In this document: in pieces, positions 14,308 through 21,609 of the stretch
Layout of the letters: every line of letters starts with the position of its first letter
Numbering within the stretch: position 1 is the first letter of the stretch
DNA from: a virus
DNA length: 42,799 nucleotides
IMG/VR virus record: IMGVR_UViG_3300042569_000357
Span: 1 to 42,799 of that record
Direction: 5' to 3' (one strand)
Notes under the pieces: model-generated
Database searches by the model: none
Seen by the model: the letters and a program-made list of their open reading frames with translations, nothing else
Told to the model about the DNA's origin: nothing
Translations under genes and position numbers: made by a program

Positions 14308-14964
14308 CTACCAGTCAATATTGGTAGCTGATGTTGATGATGGAGAGTCAAAGCCCAAGTAAAAAGCTTCCTGCTCTGCATACGGAATATTCCTTAGAGC
14401 TAGCTCTAGTGGGAACGCTTCTACTCCAGACCAGTTGTATGGCTCTGTGTCAGGTCCAGATGGGAACAACGTGTAAGTTGTTTCTGTACCCTGGCCACTA
14501 CGCTTTAGCTTCCAGCTTAGGTTTGAAATGCTTCCAGTCTCTAGTGCATACTCACGAATTGTGTTGAATGCAGACTGCTTACTGATACCCATAGACCAGA
14601 TTGCGACATACGGATCTTCTATTCCGTCGTCAACTAGGACGTTGCAGTAAAAACGAAGACGTGCTTTCCAGCCAGCCTTTGGATCTTTACGGTGCATCTC
14701 TTCTGCCCAGTCACGGCCTTCTGTTTCCATTGTGTCTACAGCCTTACGCTTGTAGTCCTTTGGATTTGTGTGCTCTTTTACTACAATTGCTAGACCACGC
14801 TTTTCATCATAGTTTGATGAATCTTCGTCTAGCTCTTCAATAAAGCGGATCTTTACAGCCTGTCCGTCAGCTAGCTTTAGCCAGCGAACCTTGCTTCCAG
14901 TTCCTTCGTACTTTGGTTTGTCAAGCAGGGCGTTGATATCTTTTAGTCCCTTTGTTACGCTCAT
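14308..14964 (-). CDS. probable single-stranded DNA-binding protein
   Basis: The 218-residue protein begins with a short basic helix (MSVTKGLKDINALLDKPKYEG). Next comes an OB-like beta-rich core with many aromatics: KVRWLKLADGQAVKIRFIEEL, WKARLRFYCNVLVDDG and YVAIWSMGI. It ends with a Ser/Thr-rich tail finishing in a terminal acidic-aromatic NIDW. This resembles gp32-like phage SSBs, and position between primase and polymerase supports it. A canonical AGGAG precedes the ATG. It would coat single strands at the fork and load RecA. The zinc site of T4 gp32 is not seen. Assignment is by layout and context, not by diagnostic residues. Confidence 0.6.
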   Translation of the reverse strand: MSVTKGLKDINALLDKPKYEGTGSKVRWLKLADGQAVKIRFIEELDEDSSNYDEKRGLAIVVKEHTNPKDYKRKAVDTMETEGRDWAEEMHRKDPKAGWKARLRFYCNVLVDDGIEDPYVAIWSMGISKQSAFNTIREYALETGSISNLSWKLKRSGQGTETTYTLFPSGPDTEPYNWSGVEAFPLELALRNIPYAEQEAFYLGFDSPSSTSATNIDW

Positions 14965-14996
14965 ATTTATTCTCCTATATTTTGATTGTTACTTTT

Positions 14997-15941
14997 TTAT
15001 TTTAGCATATTAGCAATAGTATTGTCAAACTTAGAGTCTAATGACTTTATATCTTCGTCTGACATATCACCAATGTCTTTGTATTTATTATCTAGTTGTA
15101 TTACAGAAACACGAGAGCCAAGCTTATCCAAAAGCTTTTTCTTCATATTGCCGCCTGCTTCATCATTATCTGCAATAACAATAATGTTATTGAAATACTT
15201 TTGAAGAAGTTCTATTTGCATACTAGAAACATTTGCTCCTAGTGTGGCTACTGCTGCTAGGCCGACTTGGTCTAGCCTAATTGCATCAAAGGATGATTCT
15301 ACCACATAAACCTGCTCTGCAGTTTTTACACGGTTTATGTTAAACAAAGTTTTGCTCTTAGGCAGGCCTGTACTATTTTTAAACTCTTTGCCCTCAATAG
15401 ATCTTCCAACAAACCCTAAAAGAATTCCGTCTGGTGAGTGAACTGGGACAGTCACCATATCAAAATTTGCTGAAAAACCTAGTCCAAATTTTATCATAGA
15501 TTCTTTATTAATTTTTCTGCCATTAAAGTAAGTGCTGGCTCTTGGAGAATCCATGGCTTGCAAGTGAAGTTTTTTAATTTGAAGCTCATCATATGCTACA
15601 TACTCTTGCCTGGTGTGCAACTGACGAGTCATCTCTTGTTCTAGATCTGTTTCTTGTTCTTTGCTTTTAATAAAACGAACTGACTCAAAGTATGTTCTGC
15701 CAGAAGTAAACATTGTAAACTCAACAAGGTCAGAAGTTTTTTGACAGGAAAAGCAAAAGAATATGCCACTGTCTTTATTTATTTCTCCAGCTGGACTGCG
15801 GTGGTTATTATGAAACGGACAAAAAATTATAAAGTCAGAATCTAGCTCAGTCTGAACCTCTATACCCGATCCCGCAAGAACTCTTCTAACTTGCTCTTTT
15901 GTGTATAGATTACCTTTGTTCCGTCTAGTCCTATTATCCAC
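14997..15941 (-). CDS. dnaG: DnaG-type DNA primase
   Basis: The 314-residue primase is much shorter than bacterial DnaG (~580) and lacks the helicase-binding domain. An N-terminal zinc ribbon has C41, H44, C63 and C66 (FCPFHNNH, FFCFSC). The TOPRIM core has E215 (VYVVESSFDA), D258 and D260 (IIVIADNDEAGG) and a downstream KDIGDM. It makes RNA primers at the phage fork, presumably recruited by the adjacent DnaB-like helicase. The GTG start at 15941 keeps the TKEQVRRVLAGSGIEV segment that normally precedes the zinc site, but overlaps the upstream gene by 82 bases; AGGAAAG lies about 11 bases upstream. Function is confident, the start less so. Confidence 0.88.
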   Translation of the reverse strand: MDNRTRRNKGNLYTKEQVRRVLAGSGIEVQTELDSDFIIFCPFHNNHRSPAGEINKDSGIFFCFSCQKTSDLVEFTMFTSGRTYFESVRFIKSKEQETDLEQEMTRQLHTRQEYVAYDELQIKKLHLQAMDSPRASTYFNGRKINKESMIKFGLGFSANFDMVTVPVHSPDGILLGFVGRSIEGKEFKNSTGLPKSKTLFNINRVKTAEQVYVVESSFDAIRLDQVGLAAVATLGANVSSMQIELLQKYFNNIIVIADNDEAGGNMKKKLLDKLGSRVSVIQLDNKYKDIGDMSDEDIKSLDSKFDNTIANMLK

Positions 15942-16186
15942 TGTGTTTTTTTCTTTCCTACGTATATTCCATATGTCGTTAATTTAAATTCAAATATTTG
16001 TGCTTCTTTATTATACCGTATTGTGAAGTCTGGGTCAATGTCTAGTCTTGGCACATACCCCAGAGTTTCCATCTCAATTACTAATAGCTTTATATATTCT
16101 GTTTTTAGTCGTGCAATTGTTGAGTCGTCGTAAATGCTTCCATCTAACGAAAAACTCTTAATCGGTTTATGGTGTAAATTGTCCAT
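15860..16186 (-). CDS. hypothetical protein between helicase and primase
   Basis: Not recognised. The 108 residues have an N-terminal helix (TIARLKTEYIKLLVIEMETLGY), then a strand-rich half (DFTIRYNKEAQIFEFKLTTYGIYVGKKKTQWIIGLDG) with a basic end. It has no Shine-Dalgarno sequence: TATAAT (16192-16197) ends five bases before the ATG, suggesting a leaderless transcript that would also carry dnaG and downstream genes. Its 3' end overlaps dnaG by 82 bases, unusually long for this genome. Being sandwiched between DnaB-like helicase and primase suggests a replisome role. Nothing more can be claimed. Confidence 0.7.
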   Translation of the reverse strand: MDNLHHKPIKSFSLDGSIYDDSTIARLKTEYIKLLVIEMETLGYVPRLDIDPDFTIRYNKEAQIFEFKLTTYGIYVGKKKTQWIIGLDGTKVIYTQKSKLEEFLRDRV

Positions 16187-16191
16187 AAACC

Positions 16192-16197
16192 ATTATA
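16192..16197 (-). promoter_or_regulatory. TATAAT box, probable leaderless promoter
   Basis: TATAAT lies in the 12-base gap after the helicase stop, five bases (GGTTT) before the ATG at 16186. This spacing places the transcription start on the ATG itself. No Shine-Dalgarno sequence is present for that gene. Confidence 0.45.
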
Positions 16198-16198
16198 A

Positions 16199-17419
16199 CT
16201 ACTTATCTTCATAATCCTTGTACTTGTACCAGCCTTTGTCAAAGTCTGCCTGCACAAGGAAGTCTCCCATAAATCCATTACGGTTCTTTCTGAAAACACA
16301 TTCTAGGATATCGCTATTAGCTGCTCTACCCATTGCTAGCACCCAGTCAGCATCGTAGGCAATCTGGCGTGACCAAGCTGTCTGTCCCAGCGTAGGTACG
16401 GTATCAAGTTTTGTAACGTCGTCTGGTGTTGCAGACGAGATAGCCATGATTGGAACCTCTTCTCCAATAGCCATAAGCTTTAGTTCACGAGACAGGTTTT
16501 TCATTCTCACAGTTTCATTATCTGACTTTTGGTTAGGGCTCATTAGCTGTAGGTAGTCAACAATGACAAAGTCTGGCTTATACTGATCTATCTTTCCACG
16601 AAGAACTGACGGAGTAATGTCTCCACCAGTATCATTAGATATGATATGAAACTCTGGCTTACCCTCAACATTGACCTTGTGCCAACGCTTTAGGTCATCA
16701 ATATTTATTTCTCCGTTACTTATCTTACGGTGTGACCAAAGGCCTTCACCCATAATTGTAAACACACGATTACGAACTTCTGTCTCTGACATCTCAAGGC
16801 TAATAACCATGGGAGACTTACCCTGTTTCCAAGCCTGAACGGCAAAGTACAGGGATAGCCAAGACTTACCAATACCTGGGTAGGCAAGAAAGACTCCTAG
16901 TTGCCCTGGCATAATTCCAGAAGGTAGGTAGTTATCGAAGCCTGGTAGCCCAGTCTTAATTCCTAGTATACCTAATGCTTTTTGCTTCTGAACATTTTCA
17001 AAGTAAGCTACTGCAGAATCAATATCTGTAACATCAATGTCACGAATAACTGCCGTGTTCTTTTTTAGCTCTGAGGTTTTTGTAATTAATTCTTCTAGGG
17101 CTTCTGGTCCCTTACCTCCCTGGACATCAGCAGCTGTTGTCATAAGAATATCTTTTAGGCTAGAGTTAAGATACTCTGCTTGCAATTCTTCTAGGTGGTG
17201 CTTTGTTGATCCCACGTCTTCTGTAGTAGTAAAGTCTCTAAACTTTTCTAAGACTAGGCTTACTGGAGGCACAGATGCGTTTACTTCAGAATACTTTCTG
17301 ATAAACTGCCAAACATCAGTATGAGTACGTAATAGGTTTTCTACGTTTGCCTGTAGCAAAACATGAACCTGTTTGTCTTTTAAGACTGCAGATATTAGTT
17401 TTGCTTCTACGTTACTCAC
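16199..17419 (-). CDS. dnaB: DnaB-like replicative helicase
   Basis: The 406-residue RecA-fold helicase unwinds the phage fork 5' to 3' as a hexamer. A helical N-terminal region (1-~125) precedes the motor, which starts IKTGLPGFDNYLPSGIMPGQL. Walker A is A179-Y-P-G-I-G-K185-S; after it comes PMVISLEMSETEV; Walker B is FVIVDYLQLM with D288; then SRELKLMA and a sensor SSATP where DnaB usually has SQL. A GTG start follows AAGGAG at 7 bases, and the gene overlaps the upstream small gene by 8 bases. The length is slightly short for DnaB (~470), with a reduced N-terminal domain. It presumably works with the next-encoded primase. Confidence 0.92.
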   Translation of the reverse strand: MSNVEAKLISAVLKDKQVHVLLQANVENLLRTHTDVWQFIRKYSEVNASVPPVSLVLEKFRDFTTTEDVGSTKHHLEELQAEYLNSSLKDILMTTAADVQGGKGPEALEELITKTSELKKNTAVIRDIDVTDIDSAVAYFENVQKQKALGILGIKTGLPGFDNYLPSGIMPGQLGVFLAYPGIGKSWLSLYFAVQAWKQGKSPMVISLEMSETEVRNRVFTIMGEGLWSHRKISNGEINIDDLKRWHKVNVEGKPEFHIISNDTGGDITPSVLRGKIDQYKPDFVIVDYLQLMSPNQKSDNETVRMKNLSRELKLMAIGEEVPIMAISSATPDDVTKLDTVPTLGQTAWSRQIAYDADWVLAMGRAANSDILECVFRKNRNGFMGDFLVQADFDKGWYKYKDYEDK

Positions 17420-17720
17420 TTAGCCACTCCTTTGCTTGTTTTCTTCTCTCGGCACGTTCTCTTAAATCTTGTACTAATCTTTCCCTGGAAGTTATAATAG
17501 TGTCTGCATAGTTTGCAAAATATTTCCAGTTAGGGTTTGGGCTTACCTCAAAGTAATAGTCTAACATATCATAGCAGACCTCTAGAGTGAAAGACTCTAT
17601 TAAAGCATCTGCTGCCCACTGCTCTACGTTTAGATTGACAATAGGCTTTTCTTCATACCTGGCTTTGTGTAGCTTAGCGTACCTGCTAAGTAAAGCCATT
17701 CGGTATTTACGTTCGGCCAT
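17412..17720 (-). CDS. hypothetical protein, possible helicase loader
   Basis: A 102-residue, mostly helical, charged protein: RYAKLHKARYEEKPIVNLNVEQW, then an acidic-aromatic MLDYYFEVSPNPNWKYF motif, then an Arg/Glu-rich coiled C-terminus (RERLVQDLRERAERRKQAKEW). Small phage proteins with this layout often lie directly upstream of a DnaB-like helicase gene, as here with an 8-base overlap. A loader or helicase-binding role is inferred from that position only. There is no ATP-binding motif, so it is not DnaC-like. The start forms TAATG with the upstream stop, indicating coupling. Confidence 0.6.
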   Translation of the reverse strand: MAERKYRMALLSRYAKLHKARYEEKPIVNLNVEQWAADALIESFTLEVCYDMLDYYFEVSPNPNWKYFANYADTIITSRERLVQDLRERAERRKQAKEWLSE

Positions 17721-17935
17721 TACTTGCTGTCAATTTCAGAAGAGGCTTCTTTAACCTTTTCTGCTAGCTTGTTTTCTACAAATTCATAGACACGCTCAAA
17801 GGCTTCGCCAGTGTTTTCGTTGTCTCGCTTGCTATCTGACACTTCTAGGTCAATCCTTAGTGATTGAAAATTGCCAAGATTAAGCGTGTATCCTAGTCCA
17901 ACTTTTACTCTAGTGCTTTCGTTTTCCATACCCAT
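17720..17935 (-). CDS. conserved-looking hypothetical protein
   Basis: The 71-residue acidic protein has an N-terminal beta segment, VKVGLGYTLNLGNFQSLRIDLEV, followed by a helix, EAFERVYEFVENKLAEKVKEA. I recall the NLGN-F/Y-S pattern recurring in small actinophage proteins of unknown function; that is memory, not a search. The two-part beta-then-helix layout suggests a small folded domain, not a disordered peptide. A second in-frame ATG is at codon 3. It shares one base with the next gene, so it is part of the replication operon. No function assigned. Confidence 0.7.
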   Translation of the reverse strand: MGMENESTRVKVGLGYTLNLGNFQSLRIDLEVSDSKRDNENTGEAFERVYEFVENKLAEKVKEASSEIDSK

Positions 17936-17944
17936 ATCTTTCTA

Positions 17945-18487
17945 TTAAATGGACTCAGACCAAATAGGAATAAATCTTCCGTCTTCTGTCTTCGTATAAG
18001 TCAGTATACCATCTCCCATACGCCTTGTCAACTCCTGTCGACTAGGGGTTATGTCATTAGTAATTAACTTATCATTTCTTGGTCTACCCATGTGGTAGGT
18101 AGCCAGTATATCACGAATTTCTTTTACTTGTGATTCTGAGTAATAGGATCTAACCTGCCACCCAGTTTCCCCACCTTTTTGAGATCCAGTGGGGTGAGGG
18201 ATAATTCCACGCTTCATTAAGCTGGGCATATATTTTTTGTGACGATTTACAAGTTCTGCTGTTTGGCCAACAGTGTAGGCTCTTTGTCTATTTTTCTTAA
18301 AGTCTGAAATTAGGCAGCTTTCAATTCTGTCTTTTACTATATTAAAAACCGACATAATTCCATTAGATTTATTTAGGTGGTGTACTCTTACTAACTCACC
18401 GTTTAAGAACCAAACCTTTTTATTTCCTGGTATAGATGGAAGAGCATTATACTCTGCCATGTCTACCTGGCCGTGTCTCTTGGTCAT
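17945..18487 (-). CDS. DNA-binding protein with MerR/excisionase-like HTH
   Basis: The central part of this 180-residue protein (about residues 69-130) reads RAYTVGQTAELVNRHKKYMPSLMKRGIIP, then a Gly/basic wing GSQKGGETGWQVRSYYSESQVKEIRDIL. That is a MerR-type winged helix-turn-helix with the typical aromatic RSYYSESQV step. The N-terminal 65 residues form a separate beta-rich region (NKKVWFLNGELVRVHHLNKSNG). It lies at the start of the replication run and could be a regulator, an origin-binding protein or an excisionase-like architectural protein; sequence does not decide. There is no integrase in the window, which makes excisionase less likely. Confidence 0.65.
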   Translation of the reverse strand: MTKRHGQVDMAEYNALPSIPGNKKVWFLNGELVRVHHLNKSNGIMSVFNIVKDRIESCLISDFKKNRQRAYTVGQTAELVNRHKKYMPSLMKRGIIPHPTGSQKGGETGWQVRSYYSESQVKEIRDILATYHMGRPRNDKLITNDITPSRQELTRRMGDGILTYTKTEDGRFIPIWSESI

Positions 18488-18489
18488 TG

Positions 18490-18933
18490 CTAGTTTGGAA
18501 TACCCACAGCAATAATGTGAACTTTGACAGCTAGCTGTCCTGCTGTATTGAATCGAACAATACCATTTACCCCTGAGTTAGTCACGCTTGAAATAACTAC
18601 AGAAACATCTTTTCCAGAAGACGTTCCTTCAATAAGAACTGGGGTAGCAGTAACAATAGGAGGATATTTGTACTCACCTTTAAAGGAGTATGAAAAAGCT
18701 TGATCTGTTTCTGCCGTCACTGTTGTTAGTGTTGGATAGATGATCTCTTCTCCAGCAACAACCTTAGTGTCTGTTAATAGTGTACTTTGTTTTCCTTCTG
18801 CTGTATCTATAGATGCATACTTATATCTTGCAGAAGAAATCTGAGAAGACAAATCATTAATCGCTTCAACTATTTGATATACATAGTTTACGTCTAGAGG
18901 CTGTCCTCTATCTGGTGTTGGTATTCTGGCCAT
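18490..18933 (-). CDS. putative virion-associated protein
   Basis: The 147-residue protein begins MARIPTPDRGQPLDVNYVYQ, then a short helix (IVEAINDLSSQISS), then a Ser/Thr/Val-rich beta domain ending YPPIVTATPVLIEG ... GIVRFNTAG ... VHIIAVGIPN. A short helical stem plus C-terminal beta domain is typical of tail-tip or head-fibre proteins that trimerise, and it follows the tail-fibre genes. An excellent extended -10 box (TGGTATAAT) ends five bases before its ATG with no Shine-Dalgarno sequence, so it is probably leaderless and opens a new transcript running into the replication genes. A structural role is inferred from composition and place. Confidence 0.55.
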   Translation of the reverse strand: MARIPTPDRGQPLDVNYVYQIVEAINDLSSQISSARYKYASIDTAEGKQSTLLTDTKVVAGEEIIYPTLTTVTAETDQAFSYSFKGEYKYPPIVTATPVLIEGTSSGKDVSVVISSVTNSGVNGIVRFNTAGQLAVKVHIIAVGIPN

Positions 18934-18938
18934 AATTA

Positions 18939-18947
18939 ATTATACCA
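18939..18947 (-). promoter_or_regulatory. extended -10 promoter (TGGTATAAT), probable leaderless start
   Basis: TGGTATAAT is followed by five bases (TAATT) and then the ATG at 18933. It is the best promoter-like sequence between the structural and replication modules. The geometry predicts an mRNA beginning at the start codon. Confidence 0.55.
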
Positions 18948-18971
18948 CTTATTCCGCTAAAAATCTACCAC

Positions 18972-19160
18972 TTAAGCTGGTGGGTTTAGCTCTAGGTCTG
19001 GGAACTCTTGTTCTCTTAAAACTTCACAAAAAACAATTGTATATCCGCAAATACCACAGGGGTGTGAGGTACTTGACCTTTCAAACCAAAAAGATGTTGC
19101 CTGTTCAAATGTAGGGCATTCTGTGTTTGTGCACTTCATGCTTAATAAATATTTAACCAT
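18972..19160 (-). CDS. small zinc-ribbon protein
   Basis: A 62-residue protein with four metal-type cysteines in two knuckles: CTNTEC (residues 10-15) and CGIC (35-38), plus C45. The spacing suits a single zinc ribbon. The C-terminus is acidic and Pro-containing. AAGGAAAAA directly precedes the ATG. It is sandwiched between the tail-collar gene and the next leaderless gene, so its role could be structural, regulatory or in protein assembly; nothing in the sequence decides. Confidence 0.7.
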   Translation of the reverse strand: MVKYLLSMKCTNTECPTFEQATSFWFERSSTSHPCGICGYTIVFCEVLREQEFPDLELNPPA

Positions 19161-19167
19161 TTTTTCC

Positions 19168-19980
19168 TTATATCTTAATTATATAGTTTACCACAACGTA
19201 TGGCTGTAATACGTTTACTGGAACTACTCCGCCAAGTCCATCTCCGCCTACAGAACTTGTTGTAAAAGCGTGATCGTGCGATGCACTTCTTCCATTGGTT
19301 GTGCCAGAGTGGCTGTGGGTGTGGACCCAGGCGTCGTATGACGCAGCTCCAGCAATGTTTGAGCCGCCAGAACGGTATGAGCTTCTAAAACCAGAACCAG
19401 CACCAGACCCAGAGCCTCCAGCAATAACAGAAGCTGAGCCAGCACCATGAATATTTAATATTGCCTGGTCACTGCTTGTACCAAACGTGTGGGTATGCTC
19501 CTGAGTTTCTGCAGCTGTTGTTCCTGTGTGATTGTGAGATGGTATATTTGTAGCTGTTAGAGATACGGCTTTGGCACCACCAGTTTCTCCAAGAACATCG
19601 AATTCAGCATCTGTTCCCCTACCCACAGGAATTCTGTTTTGCAAATTTGGCAAATTAAAAGTTGTAGTTCCATTTCCAGCACCGTAGGCTATTCCAATAG
19701 TAGTGAACAAAGAGCTGTATGTTGTTCGTGACACTGCTGCTCCATCACATAAAAGATATCCTGGGGGTGCTGTTGCACCAGCAAATTGAGAAATAATTCC
19801 AGGAGCACCACCGCCAGTTGCGAGAGAAATCCCCTGAAGACTTGACCACGGAGTAGTTCCAGTTCCCACTTTCAAAATTTGATTTGTGACATCAAACCCC
19901 GCTTCGCCAGCTGCAAGGACTGTGTTTTTTGTAGCCCAATTTGCAGCAGTATCATTTCTAAACTGTATTAAATAGCTCAT
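19168..19980 (-). CDS. tail fibre protein with tail-collar domain
   Basis: A 270-residue protein in three parts. Residues 1-50 (FRNDTAANWATKNTVLAAGEAGFD, VGTGTTPWSSL) form the trimerising module found at the base of many tail fibres. Residues ~63-115 (APPGYLLCDGAAVSRTTY, GAGNGTTTFNLPNL, RIPVG) are a phage tail-collar domain. The distal part is Gly/Ser/His-rich with repeated HNHTGTT, HTHTF, HTHSHSGTT and HDHAF, ending PYVVVNYIIKI. His-x-His repeats along such fibres can bind metal ions on the trimer axis, as in other phage fibres (inference here). It overlaps the upstream gene by 4 bases. Likely a host-contact fibre or adhesin. Confidence 0.85.
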   Translation of the reverse strand: MSYLIQFRNDTAANWATKNTVLAAGEAGFDVTNQILKVGTGTTPWSSLQGISLATGGGAPGIISQFAGATAPPGYLLCDGAAVSRTTYSSLFTTIGIAYGAGNGTTTFNLPNLQNRIPVGRGTDAEFDVLGETGGAKAVSLTATNIPSHNHTGTTAAETQEHTHTFGTSSDQAILNIHGAGSASVIAGGSGSGAGSGFRSSYRSGGSNIAGAASYDAWVHTHSHSGTTNGRSASHDHAFTTSSVGGDGLGGVVPVNVLQPYVVVNYIIKI

Positions 19981-20450
19981 GCACTACCACCGCTAATGCT
20001 TGGCTGTAAAGATTTTTCAGCTGTAGATATTGTGAGGGTAGGGCTCTCAATCTTTTCTGTTCCAGCTAGCTGTATGGCAATTCTTATATCTGTAGCTCCG
20101 TAGCCAATTGCAGTTAAGCTAAGTGGCTGTAAGAATCCGTATGTGTGTATTGGGGAGGATCCTTTAAAAAAGTAATCCCCCCACGTACCGCCAATTTTAT
20201 AGCTAACAAAAATATCATATAATGCTGCCTTGTTTGCATCTCCCCAGGTTACAATGATGTCTGATGGAGTAACCTCAATATTAGAAGTAACAGTTTTAAT
20301 AAGACTTGTTGCATTTAGGGTATAAATGGGAGACCAATGAGACGTTCTGTTCCTGTCGTTTGAAATAATCCTATATCTAATTAAGTATTTTCCATCTGGA
20401 GTTAATGGTGGAAGATCCTTTTTTTCGATAGTTACTTTTTTAGCTGGCAT
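19977..20450 (-). CDS. minor tail protein, fibronectin III-like
   Basis: From ATG 20450 the protein is 157 residues; a TTG at 20468 would add six, with a larger overlap into the preceding gene. It has repeated beta-strand patterns: LIRYRIISNDRNRTSHWSPIYTL and EVTPSDIIVTWGDANKAALYDIFVSYKIGGTWGDYFF. The VTW...A..YDIFVSY pattern is typical of fibronectin type III or Ig-like folds that decorate phage tail tips. It is encoded between two tail-tip proteins and overlaps both. It probably connects the tail-tip to a fibre or binds the cell surface. The fold call is moderate; the precise role is unknown. Confidence 0.65.
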   Translation of the reverse strand: MPAKKVTIEKKDLPPLTPDGKYLIRYRIISNDRNRTSHWSPIYTLNATSLIKTVTSNIEVTPSDIIVTWGDANKAALYDIFVSYKIGGTWGDYFFKGSSPIHTYGFLQPLSLTAIGYGATDIRIAIQLAGTEKIESPTLTISTAEKSLQPSISGGSA

Positions 20451-21609
20451 TGTCAATGTCCAAATCAACGTCTAGTGCAAATCGAAATTCTACTAGATTT
20501 GAAGTATTCGAAACTTTTACTACAGGAAGAGAGTCTTGAGACTTCACTACAGAATAACCTGTCATTCCGTATAAAGGGTTGATAGATGATACGTTTTCTA
20601 GTCTAATTGCGTCAAGAGCTACGTAATAGTCTGAGGTCGGTGTTCCGCCAGCCCCCAAAACAGATGCCCAAATTTTTACAACATTAACTGAGTTCCATGT
20701 AAAGATTGTACTTTTTACTAGCTCGTCTAGCCTTTTGGTAGCAACAACATATCTATTGGTTGAAAAGTCGTGCTGACCTTCACCAGTTCCATTAGTTAGA
20801 TCAACTTGAAGCTGGGCATAACTTGTTGCTTCGCCAGCGTCGTTGTCTGCAAATTCAACTAGAACTTTTACACGAGATGGGTGAACTTCGTTTGAGGCAT
20901 CTTTGCTGACAACAGAAAATGCAAGCTTTAGCTCGTCCATTGCTGAGTTTTTGTTAAGATCAATACTTGCTGCAAGCAAATGTATGTGATTAGACCCAGA
21001 GCTGGCTACCATTTTTGATCCTGAAGGAATTGATAATGTTGACTCATCTCCAGATATAAAAATACTGTTATTAAGATATCTGCAGGACTCGTATCTTTCT
21101 AGCCTCTGAATGTCCAGCAAAGTTTTATTATCTGCATTAGTTTGAAAAACTTTAGAGTCCTGAGTAATTATTTCTGGATCTGTAGTAGCTAATGGTACGT
21201 TAATTATAGGAATTGCTGTAGCATTTGTTGCTGTGTGATGTTCCCAATTTTCTGTTGTTGAAAAAGAATATACCATTTTGCTATCATAGGCTCCCGCTGT
21301 TGGGTTTGATGCAGCAGAGTAAACACCTATTTCTGTAATCTCATATCTTTCAACTGTTGGCAACTCTGCAGTCAAAACAATCTTAGACGCACCGTCTTCA
21401 TTTACATATCCTTTTGAGCTAATGGGAACACGAAACATTTCAAACTCTAGATTTTTCTTTTCTAGTATAGAAGAAATTTCATTATTGTTGGGTTCGTGAT
21501 CTGCTGAATTTGGTTTAGTTCCACAGCCAATAGCAATGTGTGTTGCGTATGCTGGAGCTTGACCAATAAGGTATTTGGCTAGCAAGTTTTTTCCAACGTT
21601 TGTAATCAT
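20440..21609 (-). CDS. tail tip or fibre-base protein
   Basis: The 389-residue N-terminus (MITNVGKNLLAKYLIGQAPAYATHIAIGCGTKP) and following region (EITEIGVYSA) resemble the start of phage tail-fibre or baseplate-attached proteins, where the pattern 'G-A.yaTHIAiG.G' is common. The rest is beta-rich with GEGQHDFSTNRYVV and DYYVALDAIRLENVS, suggesting a jelly-roll or carbohydrate-binding-like domain near residues 200-340. GGAGG lies ~10 bases before the ATG. It sits in a run of overlapping tail-tip genes (4 bases upstream, 11 downstream). A structural role is well supported by context; receptor binding is a guess. Confidence 0.65.
   Translation of the reverse strand: MITNVGKNLLAKYLIGQAPAYATHIAIGCGTKPNSADHEPNNNEISSILEKKNLEFEMFRVPISSKGYVNEDGASKIVLTAELPTVERYEITEIGVYSAASNPTAGAYDSKMVYSFSTTENWEHHTATNATAIPIINVPLATTDPEIITQDSKVFQTNADNKTLLDIQRLERYESCRYLNNSIFISGDESTLSIPSGSKMVASSGSNHIHLLAASIDLNKNSAMDELKLAFSVVSKDASNEVHPSRVKVLVEFADNDAGEATSYAQLQVDLTNGTGEGQHDFSTNRYVVATKRLDELVKSTIFTWNSVNVVKIWASVLGAGGTPTSDYYVALDAIRLENVSSINPLYGMTGYSVVKSQDSLPVVKVSNTSNLVEFRFALDVDLDIDNAS

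Noticed and set aside
17945-18487. MerR-like protein as an excisionase marking a temperate phage
   Set aside because: There is no integrase, repressor or attachment site in the window, and the gene heads the replication run. Lifestyle cannot be inferred from it.
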